DNA of 10,325 nt from Gamarada debralockiae (taxonomy: Eukaryota; Ascomycota; Leotiomycetes; Helotiales; Hyphodiscaceae): the NCBI GenBank assembly GCA_002803225.1, contig NXFV01001746.1, positions 1 to 10,325 of the forward strand, read 5' to 3'. Below the pieces are notes generated by a model. That model saw only the letters and a program-made list of their open reading frames with translations. It was not told where the DNA came from and made no database searches. Position 1 is the first letter of the stretch. Each line of letters opens with the position of its first letter. Below, one piece after another: positions 1 to 6,669 of this stretch. The translations under genes were made by a program, and so were the position numbers.

Positions 1-101
1 AGGTAGTCTTTAGCCTGTCTAAAAAAATCGGGACCCTGAAACCATAAGAGTATAGCCAGGTATTCTTATCTAGAGGATTCTTATATCGAGGTTCTACTGT
101 A
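1..101. mobile_element. Right-hand end of a Pogo/Fot1-like DNA transposon (partial)
   Basis: Read on the minus strand from 99 leftwards, the sequence begins CAGTAGAACCTCGATATAAG and is bordered by TA at 100-101. A CAGT start, an AACCTC..ATA pattern and a TA target site are typical of Pogo/Fot1-type Tc1-mariner elements in fungi (family knowledge). A second copy of the GATA(TA)AGAAT motif follows about 17 bases further in, as expected for tandem transposase-binding subrepeats. The near-identical end at 10266 supports the call. The body of the element lies outside the window, so no transposase can be seen and autonomy is unknown. Confidence 0.6.
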
Positions 102-191
102 GTAAAAGAGCTTTTGGAGAAGTGATATTTCAGGTGTACTTGACTTAATTCTTATTCCAGTTCTACCTGTATATAGAGCTCTGTACAGCTC

Positions 192-203
192 GTACATATG
201 TAC
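192..203. repeat. 12-bp perfect palindrome GTACATATGTAC
   Basis: A perfect inverted repeat that lies directly after a second near-palindromic stretch centred on CTGTACAG (about 179-186). It is in the intergenic stretch between the left transposon end and the HET promoter. It could be a dimeric protein-binding site or chance; no function is assigned. Confidence 0.4.
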
Positions 204-234
204 CTTACGGACGAGTCTACGGAGCCTTCTGATA

Positions 235-274
235 TCGGGTCAGATCGGTCCGTTAGATGTCGGGTCAGATCGGT
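235..274. repeat. Two 15-bp direct repeats upstream of the HET gene
   Basis: TCGGGTCAGATCGGT occurs at 235-249 and again at 260-274, a spacing of 25 bp. It lies about 170-210 bp upstream of the HET start codon. A related string, ATCGGGTCAGACAGG, occurs near 4730. The repeat could be a tandem regulatory site or the remnant of a decayed repeat; nothing in the window decides between these. Confidence 0.6.
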
Positions 275-331
275 ACTAAGTATACCGATATTTCAGGCAA
301 TATTCCTGACACCGAGGACTGCCGAGTAGCA

Positions 332-418
332 TCACGTGAGTGGCCACATACAGTTTCAGACTGCGGCTTAAAAAAAGAATATAATTTTGTTTCAACCGCT
401 AGTTGAATCTATATAATA
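332..418 (+). promoter_or_regulatory. Probable HET gene promoter elements
   Basis: A TATA-like TATATAATA run starts at 410, about 36 bp upstream of the ATG at 446. An 8-bp palindromic E-box, TCACGTGA, sits at 332-339. This is the core recognised by bHLH proteins of the Cbf1 type (family knowledge). Between them, 345-393 is similar to 2328-2375 beyond the HET gene. The promoter assignment is inferred from position and motif only. Confidence 0.4.
345..393 (+). repeat. Diverged direct repeat, copy 1 (HET promoter)
   Basis: This segment aligns with 2328-2375 on the same strand through CACAT(A/G)CAGTTTC, then CGGCTTAAA, then ATAATTT and TTTC, with a few mismatches and one-base gaps. Both copies lie roughly 60-140 bp upstream of an ATG in AT-rich DNA, so they may be duplicated promoter parts. 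Alternatively they are two copies of a short dispersed repeat. Confidence 0.5.
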
Positions 419-445
419 GACTATACAACTCACACCAACGCAGCG

Positions 446-2269
446 ATGGCCGAAAGCGCGACACCTCCAGCTTCACAGATTTATTCCCCAATTTATCAGC
501 CACTAATAAAAGCTCATCTAGGCCGTCAAAGATTGGTCCGTCTTCTTAGAATCCTTCCAGGCCGGAAGCAAGAAATACTCAGATGCGAACTTGAAATCAA
601 CGACCTTGGTGATGCTCCTCCATTCGAGGCTCTATCCTACGTTTGGGGTAGTCCAGAACCTGCAAAGGTTGTGATCTGCAATACACAGCCTAAGAAAGTA
701 ATGCCAAATCTAGGAACGGCGTTGGACAGGCTCAGGTATGAACATACAGAGCGCCTCGTATGGATCGATGCTATCTGTGTCAACCAGGACGATCTCACGG
801 AGCGATCTGAACAGGTGAAATTGATGAAGGACATTTACTCTCAAGTTTGGAGAGTTGTCGTTTGGTTGGGCGAGGATGACGAGGACAATGCCGAGACTGC
901 GATTAGGATCATTGAGAAAGCTGCAGAGTATTGCTACTCTGATAGCGATGCATCACTTAAAGATGGGGACAATCGAGACAATATTCTACGTACTGTCCCC
1001 CTTGATTTCGAATTCCCCTGGTCTGCGAAGAAGCAAGAACGCAACCTTCCAGGATCAAGATATGAGTTCAATAGCACGAACAGCACAGACTGGGCAACAA
1101 TATCGAAGTTCTATTCAAATACATGGTTTACCCGGATCTGGATCATTCAGGAAGTTGCTTTCGCACCAGCTATCATGTACATCGGCGCTCACGAAGTTAG
1201 CTGGACCCGTGTCGCGGCAGCTGCTAAATGGCTTCTTGCTAAATGCTACACCCACGTTGCGCAGGATGCCTCAAGATACAGACAGGCGTGGCTCATCTAC
1301 TACTTGCATCTAATACAACCTACTTTGCCGTTACCAAGGCTGCTGGTCTTCGTAAAGTCTAATGCGACGGACCCCCGAGATAAGGTTTTTGCCCTACTGG
1401 GACTCCTAGACGAGGAGTCCCGTTCCAGTCCCTACTTGCAACCGGATTACACGAAAAGTGTTGCGGAGGTGTATATGGATGCTGTAAGATACATAATCCA
1501 GAGAAATTCTCCTGGAGCGGGCCTCGAAAATCTTTGGGCAGCCTTTGGAGAGGCCCCAAGTGAGCCTGATGAAAGATTTCCGTCGTGGGTGTACCGGTGG
1601 GACCTTGCTGTATCTGAGAGCAGTCTCTTCACCAAAGCCCATACGGACGTATGGTTTGCAGGTGGAACGATAACCCAAGAAGTGGCAGAGATTACAGATC
1701 GAAGAATTCTTTCCTTGAAAGGCATTAAAATCGGACTTGTTAGAGAGGTCAACAACGTATTGCACGAGCGCCAGCACGAGTTAGAACGAGTACAGGTCCT
1801 CTGGAATGCTATGTCTCCAAAATTGGCATCCAACCAAGAGTTCGACTCCCTAAAGCAGGCTTTCGCGGAGACAGTCACCGCTGAAGAAGTAAAACCAAGT
1901 CCCGGGGATACAACTTTCGGTGCTGATGACTTGGCCAACTATCTGTCCATTACCGACTGGGGAAGCATCTATGCAATCTTAGATGAAAGAGGCGAGTCGA
2001 TATCGACAGCCATGGATCTTCTGATGAGTGTCCAAGCCAAGTCATTTCTGGTCACAGAAGATAAACAAATGGCACTCGGACCTATAATTGCACGACCAGG
2101 AGATGTCTTGTGTATATTTTTTGGTCACCACATGCCTTATCTCTTACGGCCTGCAGAGCAACGATACAGGTTTCTCGGTCCTAGTTACGTTCATGGCTAC
2201 ATGCATGGGGAGTCGATAGACAGATTGAATCGTGGAGTCTTTAAAGAGGAGTGGTTTGAGCTTCAATAA
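446..2269 (+). CDS. Heterokaryon incompatibility (HET) domain protein
   Basis: A 607-residue intronless gene with the HET domain (PF06985) at about residues 60-240. The signature blocks are all present: FEALSYVWG (60-68), RLVWIDAICVNQDD (103-116), RVVVWLG (136-142) and WFTRIWIIQEV (227-237). After the domain come the DPRDKVFALLGL block (309-320) and FPSWVYRWD (378-386). The C-terminal PGDVLCIFFG...YVHGYMHGES region (551-590) is typical of het-6-like proteins. HET domains are found in proteins that trigger cell death or growth arrest when genetically different hyphae fuse, though most family members have no tested role. No NACHT, WD or patatin partner domain is seen, and no signal peptide or membrane segment. 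The start has a good context (GCG ATG G) and lies 36 bp after a TATA-like run. The full set of motifs and the uninterrupted frame argue that the gene is intact. The product class is sure; a role in incompatibility is inference. Confidence 0.95.
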   Translation: MAESATPPASQIYSPIYQPLIKAHLGRQRLVRLLRILPGRKQEILRCELEINDLGDAPPFEALSYVWGSPEPAKVVICNTQPKKVMPNLGTALDRLRYEHTERLVWIDAICVNQDDLTERSEQVKLMKDIYSQVWRVVVWLGEDDEDNAETAIRIIEKAAEYCYSDSDASLKDGDNRDNILRTVPLDFEFPWSAKKQERNLPGSRYEFNSTNSTDWATISKFYSNTWFTRIWIIQEVAFAPAIMYIGAHEVSWTRVAAAAKWLLAKCYTHVAQDASRYRQAWLIYYLHLIQPTLPLPRLLVFVKSNATDPRDKVFALLGLLDEESRSSPYLQPDYTKSVAEVYMDAVRYIIQRNSPGAGLENLWAAFGEAPSEPDERFPSWVYRWDLAVSESSLFTKAHTDVWFAGGTITQEVAEITDRRILSLKGIKIGLVREVNNVLHERQHELERVQVLWNAMSPKLASNQEFDSLKQAFAETVTAEEVKPSPGDTTFGADDLANYLSITDWGSIYAILDERGESISTAMDLLMSVQAKSFLVTEDKQMALGPIIARPGDVLCIFFGHHMPYLLRPAEQRYRFLGPSYVHGYMHGESIDRLNRGVFKEEWFELQ

Positions 2270-2327
2270 CAACTTTGATATCTAATTGACTATGTCAGAA
2301 TTGGTTTGTTACACTACAACATATAAA

Positions 2328-2375
2328 CACATGCAGTTTCGAGCGGCGGCTTAAACGAAAATAATTTAGACTTTC
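2328..2375 (+). repeat. Diverged direct repeat, copy 2 (upstream of the PARP pseudogene)
   Basis: Same-orientation partner of 345-393. It lies just 3' of the HET gene and about 290-340 bp upstream of the likely ATG of the pseudogene at 2665 (90-135 bp before the earlier in-frame ATG at 2464). A TATATATT run follows at about 2424, as in the HET promoter. The two copies bracket the HET coding region. Confidence 0.5.
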
Positions 2376-2664
2376 TGTGCTTATTTGATCCCCGATTTTT
2401 GCAACATAAATTATATTAAGAGTATATATTCTAACGCCTTTTATATTTTAAAAATATAACTTTATGCTCCAACAAAACACACCCCACCTATTCATAACCC
2501 CGAATCAATCTGATCCACGACCGCTTCCCCTGTATACATTGCAAGCTGGAATTTTGTTGAACTTATGCCCCCTTGACAAACTGCGAAGCATTGGTAGCAT
2601 CTCTGTAATTGCCTCGACTGAATCCCTGGTATCATTTTGTCTCCTGAATTTGAATGCTCTTACA

Positions 2665-4462
2665 ATGAGTAACTTCACCGACGATGATTTAATAGAGCTG
2701 CGACTCTTGCGCGAGCTTGAAGTGGACGAGCTGGTCTCTTGCAGTCTTCTTCCAGAAGATGATCGCTTCAATGAATCACTGCTTGAATCTCTCATATTCT
2801 CATATCCTGAGATAAAGTTACAAATCATCACTGGCACTACGTATCTGGCGGAACAACTGTCCTTTGAAATTGAGAATGTATCTTCAGCTAGAATCATCTT
2901 TGATTCATTGCGGACAATCCTGCCCAAAATTCTCTCTGACGATGCTGCAACAAATAACTATTGGAAATGAAGCGATAGAGAAGAAGTCGACGTCTTTAGA
3001 GTTTCAAATAACTGCCATGCATCTTGTTCAAAAGACAGTCGAGCATCTCGAAAGCCTCCGAACCCCCCGGGCCACCAACGAAGGCTTCTGGAACGGCAAA
3101 GTACAAGAACGACTACATTCCCGGACCCGGACTCAACCTATCAACCATTAAACCCAACGCCTCCGCAGTAAATATCTTGGACCAAACACCCGTAGAAATA
3201 TGCGCCGACGATATCCCCGAAGGATTTCGTGCCCTGCACGTCCAGAGCGTGCTTCGAAACGACACCTATTCCGACCACCTCAAATGCCAACAAAGAATCA
3301 GGGAGCGGATACAGAACAATCTCTCAAATGAAGAGCTGCGAAAACTCACTTATTTCAAAAGCCATGGTCGTCAACGGAGTGAGAGGGCGGATATGATAGA
3401 GCGCGCCAAAACTTACTTTTCACGGAACCTCAAATCATCTGGTCCCTTCGATTGTGCGATATGGTTTCTTGCGTGCAGGGGATTTCAATCCTGAGACTGA
3501 TGACTTTCTTGAGAAGCGTCGCGGAAATACGTATGGACGAGGCGTCTACCCGTCGCCTTCTGCAGAGTTTTCACTCAGTTACTCCGGAGAGGACGCTAGA
3601 CCCACGAGACCCACGAAACCCAATGGATTCTGGGGACTCAAACTTATAGTCTGTGCGACCATCATGGGCATTCCTGCTACAGTATTCCGCGAAGACAACT
3701 GGCGTACCCAAAGCGAGCCATGCCCCAGCGCCGACCCGCACATCGCTAACTGCGAGCTAGAGTACATCGCCTTCGACCGCGCTCAAATCCTGCCATGTTA
3801 CGTCATCCATTGGACTGGGGTAAAGACAACCGCAAATACTTCGACGACATACCCGACGATCCCAAGAACTGGAAGCCAAAGAAGCATCTGAAGCTGGAAT
3901 CGAAGGTCGTGGCACCGAGAGACAAGCAGAGCAGAAGGAAGCGCTCATTGCGAAAGCGGTAAAGTACGAAAGTAGTTTTCATAAATGATGAATAAACGAA
4001 TGCTACCCTATCTACCCCATTATACCCCACCAAATTTAGATTCGATGCCAGAAAAGATAGAAGAGGTTGGTAGACGTAAGAGAGGGTCTATGAGGTAGAA
4101 ATTTTAGTTAGTAGGGACTTTGGTTAGGGGAAATGTGGTAGAAAGGGTAGTATTCGCTTATTCATCATTTATGAAAACTACTTTCGTACTTCCCGTATGG
4201 ATACGGACCAGCGACAGGAACAAGCTTCGTGGTTCAGGATGGGGGCGAGGTGAATGAAGATGAAGAAAATCATGGAGAATATCGGAAAGATCGACTTGAT
4301 GGTGTTGATGGCGATGGGGATAAGACGCTCTGGGAGTGGGATGTTAATGAACTACGGATGGATGAGAAAGATGAGTATACAGAGGCGCTTTGGGGAAGAA
4401 GAAGAGATTCAAGCCGGTCAATAGCGATAGTGAGGAATAATTTGAAACGTCTGAAGGAGTAG
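2665..4462 (+). pseudogene. Broken PARP-type ADP-ribosyltransferase gene of the fungal RWD/PARP/E2 class
   Basis: The likely start is MSNFTDDDLIEL at 2665; the frame is open from 2464, but that part looks like leader. An RWD-like region (YPEIKLQI...LSFEIEN) spans about 2790-2930. The PARP catalytic core is in one unbroken frame over about 3397-3810. It has HGT (His codon at 3421), then IVRYGFL, then YGRGVY (Tyr at 3547), then CELEYIAFDRAQILPCYVI (Glu at 3760), so the H-Y-E triad is kept. Downstream are FPYGYG and an acidic EVNEDEENHGEY stretch, the linker that in filamentous fungi precedes a C-terminal ubiquitin-conjugating (UBC) domain; no convincing UBC fold follows. The frame changes at about 2965-2967, 3063-3068, 3408-3411, 3810 and 3871, each in a short homopolymer. 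The MITE at 3967-4186 adds a stop at 3986. Past about 4400 the frame breaks down further. The intact protein would join ADP-ribosylation to ubiquitin transfer. Identity of the PARP part is quite sure; the RWD and E2 parts are inferred. Confidence 0.8.
3967..4186. mobile_element. MITE with 55-bp terminal inverted repeats, inserted in the PARP gene
   Basis: The first 29 bases from 3967 (CGAAAGTAGTTTTCATAAAT...) are repeated perfectly inverted at the other end (to 4186). The inverted repeat extends to about 55 bp per side with four mismatches (3967-4021 against 4132-4186). The interior of about 110 bp has no coding capacity. Flanks read GTAC on both sides (3964-3967 and 4186-4189). The target duplication is therefore TA if the ends are CGAAAG, or the palindromic GTAC if they are GAAAG; the sequence cannot separate these. 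A TA target would fit the Tc1/mariner superfamily. Taking out the element and one target copy restores a Tyr codon and joins ...AKAVKY to FPYGYG in frame, which proves the insertion. RNA from the element could fold as a long hairpin. Confidence 0.92.
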
Positions 4463-4564
4463 AGAATGAGATGCCCTGATTCGTGAGGATCGATGAGTGA
4501 CGGTGTGGCCAATCAAATGAAGTATTTCGTACAGTAGCGCGGGGCGGCTTGGCCGGGGTAACAA

Positions 4565-4762
4565 TTGCGCCGACCCACTTCGATATTTATCCCGGAGGCG
4601 CATCCTTCCTTCAACGTTGCGCCGCATCTTAATTCGTCGTCCCAAAAGACGAGAGAACTAATATTCTCCATAGACTTCATGGGGCCGCAGAGGTTACAAG
4701 ATGGGATCAAGAAGGCCGGATCGGGTCAGACAGGTTTGGAAAGGACGATGGCGACGGGCTAA
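4565..4762 (+). pseudogene. Possible 3' debris of the PARP/E2 gene
   Basis: A 65-codon open stretch in the same frame as the segment after the MITE, separated from it by stops. PTSIFIPEAHPSF could match the linker before the UBC domain. ELIFSIDFMG...RLQDGIKKAG loosely recalls the early strand and LAQDMKKAG-type block of fungal E2 domains. The resemblance is weak and may be chance. No catalytic-cysteine region is present, so an active E2 domain can be excluded here. Confidence 0.25.
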
Positions 4763-4938
4763 CGTGGCATCGTCAAGAGGCACAGTATCGTCGTGATGGA
4801 TTTTGGTATTAAAATGGCATCTTCCTCGACAGATGATTTTCGATCATCATCCACTTCAATCACTCCATCAGTATCAACGATAATCAAAGTCGGAAATTCA
4901 GAACAGCCTCACATCAACTCTACTCCCATCTCAAACAC
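4763..4938 (+). promoter_or_regulatory. Leader and promoter of the dehydrogenase-like gene
   Basis: The 150 bases before the ATG at 4939 are rich in C, T and A with many TCA/CAA triplets, typical of fungal leaders; there is no clear TATA. A CCAAT pentamer lies further up at about 4510-4514. No other feature was seen between 4763 and 4938. Confidence 0.35.
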
Positions 4939-5912
4939 ATGAAGGTCATTCTGACGGGTGTGACCGGTTTCATCGGTCACGAAACCCTACTTCAATGCCT
5001 ATCAAATCCTACAATAACGTCCATCATCGCTCTTTCTCGGCGGGCTCTGCCGGATTCTATCCCCAAAGACCCAAAGCTCAAGGTTCTCATACTTGAAGAC
5101 TTCACGAAGTACACCCCAGAAATCATGGATGAGCTCGCCGGTGCCGACGCATGTGTTTGGTAAGTCCTCTCTGTCCCCTATTGCCTCAAATGGAAGAAAG
5201 ACTAGAGTATTTTACTCGAGCAACTCGAGCAATTGTAGTTCAATTCCCCTCAGGTTGATTGAGTCCATCATGACCTCCATTCCAATTCCGGGTATCAATC
5301 ACGTGAATAAATGCTAACTTGCGGTATCAGGAATTTGGGAGTAAAGAACGCAGATATCGAGACATGCCGGAAGGTATCTGTGGAATATACCAAATCCGCC
5401 ATCGCCGCGTTCACTCAACTAGGCTCAACGAGCAAACCATTCCGCTTCGTCTTCATGTCCGGTTTCCTGTCATCACGTGACCAAACCAAAGTACGTATTT
5501 CCCCTAGCAATGCCAGATTCAAGCCAGATTAATAATTCATCCTCCGGAACCATAAAATTCCGCTAATTTATAATATTCCTCCTGAACTGAACGATTTCTA
5601 ACTCCAAATTTTTCACAGTCCCTCTGGTTCCTGCAAGAAGCTCGGCGCTTAAAAGGTCAGGGCGAAATTCTTCTTTTGAATGCGAATGAGGAGAAGAATG
5701 GGCCTTTGAACGCCTATGTTCTGAGACCCGCCGGCGTTCTACCTAAGGAGACTACCATTGGGAAGGTCATTCAAGGTCTGGCTCCGAGTATTGGGGTCGC
5801 TGAGTTGAGTGCTACTGCCCTCGATCTAGCGTGCAATGGTGGGGAGAAGAAGTTGTTGGAGAATAAGGAGTTGGTGAAGATAGGGAAGGCGGCGCTTCCA
5901 GGGAGGAAGTAG
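4939..5912 (+). CDS. Atypical short-chain dehydrogenase / NAD(P)-binding epimerase-like protein (3 exons)
   Basis: Exons 4939-5159, 5331-5490 and 5619-5912 give a 224-residue protein. Intron 1 (5160-5330) has GTAAGT, a GCTAAC branch site at 5313 and ATCAG. Intron 2 (5491-5618) has GTACGT, TCTAAC at 5597 and TTCACAG. Splicing joins the Trp codon across intron 1 and keeps the frame throughout. The N-terminus has the Rossmann dinucleotide motif GxxGxxG (GVTGFIG, residues 7-13) after a first beta strand, with SRR at 33-35 at the end of the second strand, where NADP(H)-preferring proteins often carry basic residues. VWNLG (73-77), FVFMSG (113-118) and YVLRPAGVLP (160-169) are the later core strands. 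The usual Tyr-x-x-x-Lys is not seen after the MSG strand, so catalysis by the classical SDR route is doubtful. Size matches small fungal proteins labelled nucleoside-diphosphate-sugar epimerase-like. No signal peptide; probably cytosolic. The substrate is unknown. Confidence 0.9.
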
Positions 5913-6238
5913 GGTGGCCAATTGCTTTATCCTCACAAGGAATTGAATCATGGGGTACAGGTGAACTGTTGGCGTTCGTGGAGGCGTTTGGTGTCCATAG
6001 AATTCGTCAAACTTACTAATTTTTTGATATCAAAATGTCCCTCCGTCCAGCACAGATAGTATTCCACGTTCGCTAGAGGTCTCTTAATGTTTTGGATTTG
6101 GAATCCTCTGCCCGTATATCGATGCTAAGGGCTTTCGACTTTCGGCCGCGTCATTTCTTCCCGTTTTGAAATCAATTTTCTGCATCCATCAGTCCCCTCT
6201 GGCTGCCTTCTCATGCTCGGAGTGAGGCAAGATCTCAC
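5913..6238. other. Intergenic stretch without a recognisable gene
   Basis: The 3' flank of the dehydrogenase-like gene. There are stops in all frames, no RNA gene and no repeat that I can see. The first 100-150 bases probably hold its 3' UTR. Confidence 0.5.
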
Positions 6239-6669
6239 ATGTTACTAATTCTGGTCATGTCTTACTATTTTCAATCTGCGGTAACGCCGGCACTCTACTG
6301 TACATCCAAGATTGGAAAATGCACGTACATCGTTAGTCTCCCGGCATTTCGCAAATTCGCCTTCTTCAGCAGCTTGGTTGAGTGCGGAGCTGCGCTGCAG
6401 GTACGAATAAGCATCTATCTTAAATATTATGATGCAATCAAGCCTTATTTCCTCCAGTAACAATGAACATGTTCATTATTGTGGAAATTGTAAGCTATAC
6501 GGACGCTTTACAGATGCCAATGTCCTCTCCTGACAGTGGTGAAGTCGACGGTGTATTTAGAGGAGTCCGGAACTCATTGTTCGGGTTTGATGGTACCATC
6601 ATGCTGGACGGCGAAGTCGCAGATCTTAGCCAGTACCTCAACTGGGAGGCCCAGCTCGAACGTAGGTAG
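6239..6669 (+). CDS. Possible two-exon hypothetical protein (weak)
   Basis: A candidate intron, 6401-6513 (GTACGA...CTTTACAG), would join 54 codons starting at 6239 in phase to a second exon starting at 6514 and ending at the stop at 6667-6669. Exon 2 has good coding character (acidic start MPMSSPDSGEVDG, then FGFDGTIMLDG and a hydrophilic end LSQYLNWEAQLERR). Exon 1 is Cys- and aromatic-rich with no recognised domain, and the ATG context is ordinary. There is no clean CTRAC branch site before the acceptor, which weakens the model. Exon 2 alone could be a relic. On the minus strand 6495-6818 is also open, so the strand is not settled. No family recognised. Confidence 0.25.

Noticed and set aside
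855..1313. 152-codon plus-strand frame within the HET gene
   Set aside because: It overlaps the HET domain in a different frame; composition is that of an out-of-frame shadow.
1447..1938. 163-codon minus-strand open frame inside the HET gene
   Set aside because: It lies entirely within a clearly coding region on the other strand and has no recognisable motif.
2380..2463. Repeat-induced point mutation signature in the AT-rich spacer
   Set aside because: The spacer is AT-rich, but the flanking genes and the pseudogene do not show a run of C-to-T stops, so RIP is not needed to explain it.
2464..2664. N-terminal extension of the PARP gene from the ATG at 2464
   Set aside because: The extension is open but has no domain-like pattern and the next ATG (2665) starts a typical acidic, helical segment. 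It was treated as leader, though it cannot be excluded.
2971..3023. An intron explaining the first frame changes of the PARP gene
   Set aside because: Sensible protein sequence continues through this stretch in the next frame, and no GT-AG pair with a branch site joins the frames. A one-base change in the A run fits better.
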